Source of the DNA: Papiliotrema nemorosa
Taxonomy: Eukaryota; Basidiomycota; Tremellomycetes; Tremellales; Rhynchogastremaceae
Assembly: GCA_032158125.1 (NCBI GenBank)
Contig: JASKOT010000012.1
Span: forward strand, 372,001-436,000
DNA: 64,000 bases
Direction: 5' to 3'
In this document: piece after piece, positions 32,540 to 44,926 of the stretch
Numbering within the stretch: position 1 is the stretch's first letter
Layout of the letters: every line of letters begins with the position of its first letter
The notes under the pieces: model-generated
Seen by the model: the letters and a program-made list of their open reading frames with translations, nothing else
What the model was told of the DNA's origin: nothing
Databases searched by the model: none
Made by a program: the position numbers and the translations under genes

Positions 32540-34059
32540 CTACAACCTGGCTCGAATATTTGCCTCCTTACTTGTCGATCCTGACTCATCTCGGTATTCT
32601 TTAGCCAATCTCACCACATCCAATGCAGCTCCATAACTCGCTATGAATCTTGTCGTCAGCCACAGCACAACTTTGTCCTCAATGAGTGACTCACCCGACT
32701 CCAGCGAAACCATACGCATGGACAACCCCTACTTCCCTACCCATGTAATCATTGTTCAACTTCGGCGCGGGGTGTTTCCACCCATCACCCATTCTCCTCT
32801 TTTCCAACTCTACCCTCGCTCCTCCGACTCTACAGGGTCGTATACCCACATTGATACCTACCACCTCTATATCCTTCATGATGACCCGGAAGGTGCCAAA
32901 GCCGGTTCGAGTTCGAAACACGATTTGAGGGTGTGTTCAGCTGCGGCATGATCTGGTTGTGTCGACCAGACGTTTTTCTCGTATGTCCCTCCTAGGACGA
33001 CGTGTCCAAGGGGTCCTGGGCGAGGGATAATATATGGTGGTGCTTCCATGTCTGGGACGTCAATCATCATCCCACCTACGACCATGGTGTGAAGGAATGC
33101 TCCAGGTGATCTAGCCCTCCATGGTGTAAAGATAGATGGGGCAGTCGACTACTCACCCTGGACAACTTGACCCGGTTTCACATTCATGTGGTCTCTGAAC
33201 GTATCGGCCCTCATGATTGTCCTCTTGGCCAGAGGGGCTTTGACAAGGACCGTCTGGCCTCTAGCAGGATAACACTTCTCATCTTCTACCCCAATCAACA
33301 CCCTTGATCCGAGCCCCGTGGCGTTGATCACCAGATCCACATGTCCGACTTCCGGGAGGGTATAAGCCTGATCGAGAGAGACGAGATTTTGTCGAATGGT
33401 AGGTATACCCAGAGCACACACTCGTTCCGCCAAGTATTGAGTGTACCTCGGTGCGTCGACATTGTACGACGTGAATTTATGGCCAAAAGGAAAGTTGCCA
33501 GGTAGAGGGTCGGATTCCGTCCCACAGACTTCCCGGAACTGATCTCAGCAAATAGCGTCTCAACACACACCGAACACATAGAGGAACTGGATTAAGAGGA
33601 AGGAGGGAGAGGGGACATACATCACCTGTAATGTGATGGAATGGGACTTCCTCTTTAGGTACCCTGTCCTTGTACACATCCACAAAGTCATACTTCCCAC
33701 ATAAATCCGGTCTCTCCGCGTGCAGCTCTTTGAACCTTTCAAAAGTCTTGATATCCCACTGTAAAGCCCGTGATTTTGGGTCAGATTCGAATGAATGCCA
33801 ATTAGCGCCCTATAATCAGTATACGCCTCATCATTTTGACCATCACTGGTGAAATCGCAGAATGAGAGGGGAGACTCACCGCCCAGGGCGATGCGAAGCC
33901 TGTAGAGTAGACATCCACGGGCAAATCTCTAGCTACGACTATCGGTCTGAACCCTTCGCGCGCTAGCTCCAGTGTGATCGACAAGCCAATAACCCCCGAG
34001 CCGAGTACCACCACATCGTATGTCCCTCGGGTGACTGAAGCTGAGGGTGGGGCTGCCAT
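32540..34059 (-). CDS. DAO: D-amino acid oxidase, peroxisomal
   Basis: FAD enzyme that oxidises D-amino acids to keto acids with ammonia and H2O2, letting yeasts use D-amino acids as nitrogen source. ATG 34059 leads to the dinucleotide-binding motif [19 protein letters not shown]. Then ASPWAGANWHSF (cofactor loop), [68 protein letters not shown] (the catalytic/substrate Arg region) and [23 protein letters not shown] near the C terminus follow, the canonical DAAO order. The protein ends in Ala-Arg-Leu, a PTS1 variant, indicating peroxisome import. It has about five short introns. Convergent with SEC62. Confidence 0.94.
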
Positions 34060-34499
34060 ATCTACCGACTCAACAAAGCTGCAATTCCTACTGTGGGTTT
34101 CTCGTGTGACCTATGAGCGATCACCCAGATGAGCCAATTATACAGCGTTCGACTCGAATGCTTTGTAGTATCACCTGGGCGATCAGCGGACATTCCGGGG
34201 ACCACCATGCATGGGATTTTGAGCGACACCACTACAGCGAGGTGATAATCAAACGGATCTCGTCGGCAACTTGTCGGACTCGCCGAGCGAAGTGTTCGAC
34301 TGGCCGCTCATATTCCGACACCATGTTTGGAAACTGTGAACACTAGAGTACTCGTACTGTCTTGTGCATAGTCCGAGCATTACTGATACACTGCATACGT
34401 ATAGCAAACATGTCCACACTCTCGGTCATACTCGTAAATAGGTTTAATCCATGTACAGGTCGTTAAGCGTAAAGTCATCCTCATCATCCAGTCTCATCC
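34060..34499 (-). other. Spacer between EXO1 and D-amino acid oxidase
   Basis: This 440-base spacer lies between tandem minus-strand genes: the DAO promoter and the EXO1 terminator end. Read on either strand it holds only short open frames, and I see no distinct motif. Confidence 0.35.
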
Positions 34500-37400
34500 T
34501 CACAGAGGAGCTGGGATCCTCTTGCCGGTATATCTAAACTTCTCCAACGAACCAAAGATCTTTCCCGGATCATGCGAACTCAATGGCGATCTCACAGGCG
34601 TCTTGTCCGCCTTGTCTTGCAATCGGACCTTGCCCAGCGGCGTTGATCCTTCCGACTTGCGCCTGGACGCTTCTGGTCGGTCCAGGTTGAACAGCCGTGG
34701 CGTGGCGTGTTCCACGACCTCAGACTTGGAAACTGCAATCTTCCTCGCCAACGGCTTATCGGGTACCAATGTCCTCGTTGACGCATTCTCGTCCACGTTG
34801 ATCTCCTTTGCTCGGAGCGCTTTCCGAGGAGGCGATAGTATCGTATCCCCCGGGTATGCCTTCTCATCGGGGCCCTTGGATGTCCTCGTAGATCTCGGTT
34901 TGGGAAACGCCATTGCGCCGTCAAAGGCATACTTCTTCTTCCAACCTTCCGCAATCACCTTGACTCTCTTTCGGTCCGCTTCCACCCTTTGACGCTCCCG
35001 GTCCGAGTCGTCTGGGTCCTCTACATCTTCCAGATCGTCCACCTCGACCGAGTCGTGGATCTGACTGGGCAGTCGAGACGAGCGTTGCACTTGATACGAG
35101 TCTTCCTGGCTATCACTCGACGTTGGGTGTTTCAGAGACTGGGACAGTTTCGGCGCACCCCGTCTGAAACGCTCCAGGTTCAAGATTGGCGTGACAACTT
35201 CCTCTTCTTCCAAGCCATCGCTCGAGGTCGAGATGACAGCCCGCTGAGAGAAATTGGTGGAAGGCGACGAATGGGAAGTCCGGATGAAGGCTCGAGAGGT
35301 GAGCCTTGTACGGACGATCGGGGTCTCTGCGATTACATCCGGAATGTCGCTCCGTTGGGTCTCATCGACAAGCGCATCGTCGATGAGGGGCTTGGCTACT
35401 GGCATTGGAGAGAGCGAGGCAGTTCTTCTGCGCTTCGCAGGTGACGAAGGGATCGGCTGACTCGACCGTTTTGATCTGGTGGGCGAGACAAAGGAATCTT
35501 CATTATAACTTCGCTGCGCAAGCGGACTTGACGTCGGCGTGGAGCGATGTGAGAGCGGGGGAGAAGTCAAGACGTGTCCGTTGTCGAGTTGATCCGGGGA
35601 AGAATGGCGGAGAGAAGAGACCTGAGGGGAGAGGAGGGATTCGAGTGGGGGAGGAGAACTAGGGGGCTGATGAGGAAGGGTGTCTTGCAATTGCGTCTCG
35701 ACATCCGGTCCGTCGCTTTGCTCCCAAATAATCTCCTCTTTCACAGCAGCTACAGCTTCTTCCAACTGTTTGACAGCCGATTTGCGTCCGCCGACAAACT
35801 TGCTCTTCTTGACTGCGCCATTGGCCAATTCAGGTTGGGACTGTGTCCCAGAGTACAAATGAATGTCGGATATTCTGGATGCCCCCGACGATGCGACACC
35901 GAGAGGTTTAGGTAACGGATCAGATCGAGTCCGCTTGATGAAGGCGTCCATGGGGCCAGCAGTAACTTTGGCAGGTAGCAATGCAGCCTGAGCATGAATA
36001 ATGATCCGAGATTTCGGGATGACTGGACTCACGGAGGAAGTCCCTGCCGCTCCTCGACCTACATTCCGGGGTTGAGGCTTATAATCAGGCCAGAGATCCT
36101 CTATCGGCACCCTCGTCTCGGGATGCACATCTCCACTCGCCATTCCCCGAGCGATCTGCACATCCACATCCCTACACGTCAGCGCCTGCCATGCGAACAC
36201 GAGTCATCCACGTACAGTCCCACCCATTTTTGATCCTCCTCTACGAGCCCACCTTCAGGGAGATCGTTCAGCGGGACCAGGCGTCGGAGAGCGGGATGGT
36301 AGACACGCTGAAAGATGAAGGCAAGTTCAGCCTGAGAAAAGAGGGCATTGTAGTCGGCCGGTATGTTGTGTGCACCTTCCATCCGCAAAGATTGCAAGAG
36401 CTGCAAGTCAGCTTAAAAGCTTGAATGAAGACAGAAGCTTACCTTTTCGACAGTCTTGTATCGGCGAAGCAACTTGTGAGCAGTCTTGATACCTATACCA
36501 GGTATAGAGGGCAGATAGTCGCACCCAGAAAGCATCTATCGTCAGCTCATTCTCCTTTGGTGAGTGACAAGGCTCACCGCCATGCGTCTAAATTCCAAAT
36601 CTGTCCAGCCGTGCATTGGGAACTCGGTGAGAGTCTGAAAATGGTTTCGATTGATCGAAACGCATTGCCCATTGTTGTCAAGTTTAAAGATGACCTAGGT
36701 GTCAGTTCGCACTTTGAATGATCTATGCCTCGGGGAACCTCACCTGTCGACAGCCAAAGACGAGCAGATCCGAATCTTCCGTAATGATCCCATCGACATA
36801 TCCTTCTCTTTCCAGAAAGCATAGCTGGGCATCCGCTTCGTACGGCGCCACCACGTACTCCACTCCCTCAGCGCGTAAAGCCTAACATGAGCGACCACAG
36901 ATTTCCCGGACCATCTGGCAGAGAGCTCACCTTGATGAGTTGAAAGGCCATTTCTGGAGTGATGTCCAAGCACTTCGTATAACACTCTCTCGCTTCGTTC
37001 ATCCTTCCCTGACTCTCCAACGACTGTGCTTTCGCCAGGCTATCCGCTCGAGATCTACTCATCAGCCATGTGACCCCTCGACGCGGGAAGTCTTGCCGCG
37101 ACGCACTTGGCTCGAGAGACCTCTGTACCCTTTTTGGCGGGCAATGGACCCCCGTCAAACACGATATAAGGTGTGATACCGAAATGTCGCAGTAGGCGGA
37201 CTCGGTGCATTGCATAGTCGACGAATCTATCTCCATGAGCACTTGGGGAAATCGGTCGACATGACCGGATGACGCGTGATGCTGCTGCTGCTCACTTTGT
37301 TGTCTTTTGCCCCTTGACGAGCTGCTCGGCGCACCCAAACGCGCCTTTATGCAGCCATACATACGCGTCAACAGCGAGTCTACACATCAGTTCTCTCTGA

Positions 37401-37523
37401 CCCAGGGAATAATACAATGCGAGCGAGGAAGTCAAGGTGGACATACCGTTTCCCCTTGAAATCGGAGATATGACCGTGGACCGAGATCTCCTTCAACATG
37501 GGCAAAAGCCCTTGGATACCCAT
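34500..37523 (-). CDS. EXO1: Exonuclease 1 (Rad2/XPG family 5'-3' exonuclease)
   Basis: Nuclease for DNA end resection, mismatch repair and telomere processing. ATG 37523 begins [18 protein letters not shown], the invariant Exo1 start. Active-site acids are in [72 protein letters not shown] and [19 protein letters not shown] (helix-hairpin-helix follows, AHKLLRRY). The C-terminal half, one large exon of about 560 codons (36200-34500), is a poorly conserved Ser/Pro-rich tail with many SP/SQ/TP dipeptides ([20 protein letters not shown]), probably regulatory and bound by mismatch-repair partners. It ends RIPAPL before TGA. Length about 900 residues. Confidence 0.95.
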
Positions 37524-38184
37524 GGCGGCGAGATTGAGGGATTAACAGGGGGGACGGAACAATGGATGAACGCTATTATGATGATACAGAACTAGACATG
37601 AGGAGTGACAATGGAGGTAACCCCCCTTGGACGCGCGAAGGACAAAGAGATGAGGTGACACACAGGAAAGAACTCCGTCGCGTCGAAAGAAGGCAGTCAC
37701 GTGATGTTGGGTGGCGAGCAATACTGTATCCTACCTCAAGCGTAGACCTCATCTTGCCAATGCATGGCGTGCGCAGCGTTCCCTCGTCAAGCTGGCTCAC
37801 AGACCGACACAGAGGTCAGAACACCTCTTATCTGAGACGGGGTTGAGAGAGAGTTGGGGAGAGGCCGAGGGACTCCCGAGGCAGAGGCGCCTTGTCGTAA
37901 TATACCCTCGTCACAGACTTGGGTACTCGAGTATCGATCGCCCTTCTGTAGATGTGATACAGTGATGCATGATTATCGAGGGATGAAATTATAAGGCTAC
38001 TTGATGAAGATATGCGACTAGTCGATACAGTCTGAAGCTCGGCATTCTCTCCTCTGACACCTTCCCGTTCGTCTCGCCCCTCATGCTCCACTAGCGTTTG
38101 CCACTAACTCATGCTCATACATCCCTCGACGATTCTCTCAAACTTCTTCCACAACCCTTCTACTTCCAAACTCTCTTGTGACCT
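37524..38184 (-). promoter_or_regulatory. EXO1 promoter region and MFS 3' end
   Basis: This 661-base spacer contains the palindrome TCACGTGA at 37697-37704, about 175 bases before the EXO1 start. The right half is the downstream neighbour of the EXO1 promoter; it holds only short shadows. Confidence 0.4.
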
Positions 38185-40358
38185 CTAAGCGGCATTGCCG
38201 TCGTCCTTCTCTTCCAGATCGTCATGCAAACATCGAGGCGACTTCTTTCGCAACCACGGCCCAAACTTGTACAATGCGAATCTGCAAGTCAGCTGTGACC
38301 CCCCAACGTCTAATCGCCGCTGCTCACGGGATAGGAATAAAGAGCACAGTTAGGAAACCCAACAAAGAGTTTCCCCAGTCGATACCGAGGTTGACAAACA
38401 ATCCGTGAGCTGCCAGGGGCATGCCGGCACCCATCATTGATCGGAAGAAATCATTTGAAGCAAGGACCGAAGCGGCGTATTCCGGGTAAGCTGTTGATCA
38501 GCTGCATTCTTACGCAATATGGGCTGATGGAGACTCACCGTGCGGGAGATATGTCAAGAAAGGCATAAACATCCAAGTGGTACCCATACCGAAAGCACCG
38601 GCACTTAGAACTGGCACGATCCAGTGTGTCCTATTGGCGCTCCAGGCAAACCAGAACAATGATATGGGGAAGCAGAATGCCGCTGCCATGGCCATGGGCA
38701 ATCGATCTTCAGGCGTAGGCTTGTGGTTCTTCTTCTCGTATACCGACTCAAAGTAGAATCTGCCGCATCAGCTTGAACGGCCATCGCGTGCGATGAACTC
38801 ACCGGTTCCAAAGACAGTATCCCAAGTAGCTGAGAATGGCACCGACGAGCAAAGCGGCGAAGGGCAAGTTCGACACACCGAGTGACCATCCGTACCCTTG
38901 AGCGTAGACGATGGGGTATGACTCGAAGTAGGAGTACAGCACCGCGTAGATGAGACCAATGTAGCTGGACATCAGCCATCTGAGGCAGTGGATCAGATGC
39001 TTAGACCTACATGTTGATAGCGAGTACGATGGGCTCTGTGAAGGCCAAGCTGAAAGGTCGCACCAGGGTCATCTTGACAATCTCTCCTCCCGTCATGGAC
39101 TGTTGCGAGATCTCGGCTACCGCTTTGAGGTTGGGATTACCGGTCAACTTGCGAAGTCGTTTGGCTCGTCGAAGCAAGATGGTGCCAGCCGAAGTTTCTG
39201 GTAAAGTGAAAATGAGCAAGATCAGGGTGAAACCGCTCAACCAGAGCATTTCCCAGAACCCCCATCTCCAACCATTGGCCTCGATCGCAAAGCCCGCTAC
39301 GATGGGTGCCAGAGCGGGTGAAGCACCAGCAGAAAGGCCGTAAAGTCCCATGGCGTAGGGCACCTTGTGAGGCATGAAGACATCCTGAATCGAGGCTCCT
39401 CCCGTTGCGAGTGGAGGCGAGCCGACGAAACCAGCGAGGAATCGCAAGATGGCAAACCCGGCAAAGTTGGTGACGAGTGCGGTGGGGACTTGTAGGACGC
39501 AAAAGATGGCAAGGGTGATGATGTAGGGGATGGTACGGCCGACAGCTGGGATCTCGGTCATGGGGGAAAGGAAGAGGGGTCCGATACCGTACCCAGCGAC
39601 GAAGAGGGAGATCTGGAATCAGCAATGATCGCGGGTATGGGGCAGGAAGAGCTTACACCGAGGGTAGCCGTGACTTGGCCAACGCCAAAGTATTGAGCAC
39701 CTTCTTGAACTCCGGGTGACCAGATGGATGACCCCATGTATACCGAAGAGGTCATGAGCATGATGCAAACGACTAGCCAGCATTTTTTGGGTAGTGACCT
39801 GGCATGAGCATGAGGTGACCGATAGATGGGTGAGCTTACCAATTTGTAGGGTTCTCCATATCATCCATACCATACCAAGTGACAATGTTGGGATCTTGCA
39901 TCATCTCCCTAATCTTCTCCGGTGGGATGCCCTGTGCGCCTTGTCGAGCCAACATGGATTCTTCGATGACTAGCGTAGCTTGAGAATCCTCAGAAGGAGG
40001 TCGACCATATCGCTCGTCCCCTCCAGGGGCTAGGTGATCATGATGAAACGCATTCGGGTTACCAGAGTTGGTCCGCTTCGCGTGATGGTGAGGGATAGAG
40101 GGGGAGTCTCCTTCGTCATTGTCGTTGTCATTGTTCTCATTGTTATTGTTGGTGCTATCGTGTGACTCTGATCGACGAGGCTGTTGCTTCTCGGCGAGCT
40201 TGTATCTCTCAGGCACGACGAATCCCGGTTTCTCATCGGGGTATAGCAATACCTTGTTCCGAGTGATCGCCCGGATGAGTTGACCTGCAAACTAGACGTC
40301 AGCTAAGATTCGCGCTTGGAGAGAAAATCCTGCTGACAGATTCACGGATGGTGTCCAT
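38185..40358 (-). CDS. MFS transporter, DHA1 multidrug/polyamine type
   Basis: Twelve-span facilitator, likely a plasma-membrane exporter. Exon 1 is only MDTIRES; the next exon carries a long hydrophilic N terminus (FAGQLIRAITRNKVLLYPDE, then an Asn/Asp/His-rich low-complexity stretch with NNNNENNDNDND) ending in DMENPTNW, the DHA1 pre-TM1 signature. Membrane segments include CWLVVCIMLMTSSVYMGSSI, ISLFVAGYGIGPLFLSPMTE (motif at TM2), IILRFLAGFVG-like AILRFLAGFVGSPPLATGGA, ASPALAPIVAGFAIEANGWR, VLYSYFESYPIVYAQGYGW, and the last span SLLGFLTVLFIPIP. C terminus HDDLEEKDDGNAA. It sits at the left edge of the accessory block and could export the product of the adjacent NRPS-like gene (inference). 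Confidence 0.92.
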
Positions 40359-41042
40359 GATGATCGTGCAGGGGGAGGAGGTGTACAGATGCTCGATGGG
40401 AGGGGTGAGGGAGGTATTAGTAGGTGAGTCCAAGCAGTTAGTGACCCCATCTCTGCAAAGTTGTCCCAGTCGACGAGTGTCCGATCGTCGGTACCAGCCA
40501 GTCATCATGACGTCGGGAGACACAAGTGGGGCTAGCAGGTGTCTCGTCTCGCTACCTGTTCCGGTCATGCATGCAAAGGCAGCTGTCCACTGGAGTGCAA
40601 CTAGTTATGGGCATACGAATGTAGAGCCGAGACTGCAGGAATAGACCTAGGGGAGGTGAGGGTTGTAGATGCCAAGGGGGGTCCGAAAGGATCTCGATCA
40701 GATCGATCCCAGCAGATCGGTCCCACCCGTAATTCAGACCCTTTGCTATGAGTCTCCCTCAACCAACAAGGTCTGTTCTATGCATGAGAGGGTACACACT
40801 ATGACTTGCACCCCTGCGACCTGCCTACTCATCGAGACTGCATATGGATTATACTGATTGAGAGGAGGAAGGCGGTCTCCGATGTCATCCGGTCGATCTG
40901 TTTAGATGAAATGGTCATCGTACATCACCCTGGCCTCACCCTCGAATCCACCCATCCTCGTTCGATGCAACTCATACATCTTGCACATACATTTGCGGCA
41001 AAGGCTCAGAGGTGGTCAGGTACTACTGACGCTGCGTGAATC
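40359..41042. promoter_or_regulatory. Divergent promoter, MFS exporter / NRPS-like reductase
   Basis: This 684-base spacer lies between two divergently transcribed genes, so joint control is possible. It has only short open frames without family likeness, and I could not find a repeated motif or clear TATA box. Confidence 0.35.
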
Positions 41043-44000
41043 ATGCCGGCCGATACGACACTATCATACCTCGTCTCGACAGCAGGGCACGCTCAACAGC
41101 AGAATGACCTCAACCCACACACCGTTCGATCCATCTTGCAACTCATTGACGAAGGTGCCGAGGAGCTGCAAGATGAAAAGGTAGTAGGATTTACAACGGT
41201 GGACAAGGATGGAAACTGGGTGTGCGATCGGTATTGTATGCTCTTAGAGTACCTTGAACGTTGGAACTGGCTGACTTGCAGCTTACAGGCAGTTGATATC
41301 CCTCTCGAGCGCCTTGGCCAAAGATCTTTGCCATGCAGGTGTCTGCAAGCCCAAGGGAGACAGGCGAATCATCTCCATGCTATGCCCCACAGGTCTAGAC
41401 TTTCTCATTGCGTGGATCGCATTGATGCGGATAGGGTACGGGGTGGTTCTCATTGCGCAAGTGTCCCTCTCAAGACCTCAGTCCCGCTGGGTCACGCTCA
41501 TATACAGTCCTCAATGCTCTCCTTCAGCTATCGCTCATCTGATCCACTCTTCAGAATCGGTTCAGTTGGTGTACCATCCCAAGTACACCGACCTCGCTCG
41601 AGCGGCCGGAGAGCTCGACCAGTCTATCGCACTTACCCCCCTCCCTGCACTACACTCCCTCGACTCTCTCTCGCCTGCCTCTTCCGTTCAGCCCAGACAT
41701 GAGGGCTCCCCACCCATTGACCAGGAAACCATATCGCACGTCTTCCACACTTCCGGTACGAGCGGGACACCCAAACCCATCCCAAATACGCATTATCGGA
41801 GCGTCGCTGTTCTCCCTCGTCGTGCTCTGCCCACCTACCTCTCTACTAACTCAACCACCTCGTCTCCAACGTCTGCTAGCACTCTACCACCCGCCGAGCC
41901 TGCCGCCTACACCACTACACCCCTTTTCCATGGTGGAGTCAGCGATCTATTACGCGCTTGGATGGCAAGAAGCATGATCTACTTTTACCCAACATCCGAC
42001 GTACCAATTACGACGCAACATCTCGTCTCCTCCGTCGATGAATGTCAAAATTCTCCAGAGGGACTTGGCATTGATCTCACTCCGGCGCAGGAGGAAGAGA
42101 GGGGGAGGAGATTCGAGGTCAAGGCGTTTTTGAGCGTGCCGTACATCTTGACGATCCTAGTCGAGGACGGTGAGGGAAAGGGGCTGGGCATGTTGAAGAC
42201 TATGGATTACGTCTCGACGGGTGGTGCACCGCTGGATACGAAGATTGGAGGTGAGATGGTGCAGAAGGGCGTGAATTTGGTCAGTCGTCTGGGGAGCAGC
42301 GAATGCGGATGTAAGTGGGACATCATCGTACAGGTGTCTGACGATAGTCTTGTTAAGCTCACATCGGGATTACAAGACTGAGAAAGACTGGGAATGGTTA
42401 CGGAATGACAGCGCTTACGCCGATGCGCTGGTATTTGAGCATCTCAAGGAGGAGCCGGAAAAATACGAGATGGTAGTGACGAATCGATGGCAGAGCAAGG
42501 TCAGTCTAGTCTGCTCTTTTGCGTTTCCACTGATCTGGCAGACCAAATCGAACCGGGACGACGGGTCTTACGCCACCGGAGATCTCTACATTCAACATCC
42601 GGACAAGAAGGACGTTTGGAAATATATGGGGAGAGGAGACGATGTGATCGTCCTGGTGAGCAAAATCTGCCCGTCGCACAGTGCGAGAATCGATACTCAC
42701 GCCCAGAGCAATGGGGAAAAAGCATCACCTGGTCCTATCGAGTCTGCCCTCCGCTCTTCGTCCCTGTTATCCGACGCGCTGGTCGTCGGCGCCGACAGAG
42801 ACCAGCTCGGTGTCCTGCTGTTCCCGAAGGACACCTCGAACAGCGAGTCGGAGCTTCTCGACAATCTGGCAGGATTGCTCGACGAGGCAAATCGCTCATC
42901 GCCATCCTTTGCGCAAGTCTCGAGGGAGATGTGCCGGATTATTCCCGCCTTGCCTAACGGTACCACACCCAGTCTACCCAAGAGCAGTAAAGGTACTGTT
43001 CAAAGGGGACTAGCTTATGAATCGTTCAAAGATGAGATTGAGGCTTTGTATGCTGGAGTCTCGCCTGCCGGTGACCAGCGAGTGAAAAGGTCGAGGGAGG
43101 AAATTGAGGAGATTGTGAAGCAGGTTGTCAAAGGCGTGACCAAGGGCAAGATCAATCGCGGGGCTTTGAACAATGATAAGGACCTGTTTGCTTGGGGAGT
43201 AGACTCCCTCATGGCAACGAGGATACGCTCGGGGTTACATAAGGTGAGTCGTAATACGTAACATCGCGTTGTTCGAGGTTCGCTGATGTAAAGGAGCTCC
43301 ATGTGCCCTTGAGGGAGATGCCCAAGAATATGGTTTTCGAGAACCCTTCCATCTCCCGGTAAGCTAAATCATCATTGACAATTCGTATAATTTCGTTGAT
43401 AAATATAGTCTGTCTCGCTTCTTGTTTGATTTGCAAGAAGGTACCAAATCAACCAATGGTCTAGATCAATCGCATCAGCTCATGCGGGACCTCGCTGAGA
43501 GATATGGCGATTTCTCTCAAGTGAACGTGCTTTCGACGAACAGTGTTGCAAGCTCTACCCATAAAGGCAAAATCATTGTAAGTTGTCACTTCTCGCGATT
43601 GGTGCTGAGACGTAGCTCTTAACAGGCGCCACGGGATCGCTCGGATCGTTCTTGCTTGCCCATTTGGCTCAACCACCATTGCAGACTGTCGAGCGGATCA
43701 TCTGTCTTGTTCGAGCGGACGACGACGAACAGGCCAGATTGAGGGTACAGGATGTTCTGGCGAAACGGGACTTGCGAGTCGATCATGAGCGATATGTAGC
43801 CTTTGCGTCGGATTTGACCAGAAGCGATCTCGGTCTGGAAGCTTCGGTATACACTTCGTTGATTCATCAAGTTGATGCAGTCATCCATGTGAGTCGCGTC
43901 TCCAGGAATAGCGGTCGTTGATGGATAGGCTGCATGGCCGGTGCACTTTACCAGTACCCTATCCTCTTTTGAAAGCAACATTCAGGGCACTCGTCATCTT

Positions 44001-44861
44001 CTCGACTTTATCGCTCAGAGCCCACGCGGCAGGCTACACTTTTGCTCCTCGCTCGCTTCGGTCCTCTCCTCTCCCTGTGAAACCGTCACAGAAGCACCCT
44101 CCGATGATCCCTCGACGGCCTCACCCATTGGTTATTCGCAATCGAAATGGGTGACGGAGCGAATCTGTCGTTTTGCGGCAGAATCGCAAATCTTGCGCGA
44201 TCGAGTCAAGATCCTTCGAGTGGGGCAATTGTGTGGGGATATGACGACGGGGTACTGGAATGAAAAAGAGGGATGGCCTCTGATGATTCGGACCGCGGAG
44301 ACTACGGGATGCCTCCCGAACATCGACGAGGTGGGTTCTGATACTGACATTGACTTATTAGCAGAATCCTGCTTGGCTGCCGGTTGACGTTGCTGCTCAA
44401 GCAGTGTAAGTCGCATATGTGTGTGGAGCCGCGCTGATTATCAGAGCCGATATCGTTCTGACGTCAAACGACGCTTCCGACCTGATATACCATGTCGTCC
44501 ATCCTCGATACATTGCCTGGTCAACCGTATTGAAAGGCGTACAAGCTGCCGAGATCCCGTTCGACCAAGTGGCACCTGAAGAATGGCTTCGGCGCCTTGA
44601 GAGGACAGATGAAGAGGACCCAAGTCGACACATGTTGTCCATGTGGCAGGCCGCGGTATGTCGAAAGTTCCTTATGTTACAAAGTTAGAATCTAACGCTT
44701 AGTATGGTGACAAACCATCCAAACAGGCCGAAAAGAAAGTCGAGTGCGGCAACGCATTGAAAGTCTCGCCCTCGTTGCGCGGGGTCAAGGACATCGATGA
44801 GACGGATGTGGTGAGGATGATCAATGCTTGGCGCAAGGTGGGCTTCTTGCGAAAGGCGTAG
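41043..44861 (+). CDS. NRPS-like enzyme: adenylation, carrier and thioester-reductase domains
   Basis: Adenylate-forming reductase: the A domain activates a carboxylic acid with ATP, loads it on the phosphopantetheine of the carrier domain, and the NADPH-dependent R domain releases it as aldehyde or alcohol. A-domain motifs: VFHTSGTSGTPKPIP (A3), TTPLFHGGVSDLLRAW, YVSTGGAPLD (A5 region), SYATGDLYIQ (A7), YMGRGDDVIVL and NGEKASPGPIESAL (A8). Carrier: DLFAWGVDSLMATRIRSGLH with the attachment Ser. R domain: LLTGATGSLGSFLLAHL, NIQGTRHLLDFIAQ and YSQSKWVTERI (Tyr-x3-Lys pair). No condensation or thioesterase domain. It differs from Lys2 in domain detail, so a secondary-metabolite or aryl-acid reductase is likelier than lysine synthesis. 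About ten introns; ends FLRKA, TAG 44859-44861. Confidence 0.92.
41457..41507 (+). other. Probable GC-AG intron, 51 bases, in-frame
   Basis: Donor GCAAGT and acceptor ACAG would remove 17 codons and give the family-like join GVVLIA/PQCSPSAIAHL. Because the length is a multiple of three and no stop occurs, the unspliced frame is also open, so the call rests on similarity to A domains only. Confidence 0.55.
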
Positions 44862-44926
44862 CGACCAAAGAACCGTGACTCGCATGCATCGCCGCGTCAA
44901 CATCACATCTGTAGCCGTATGTATAC

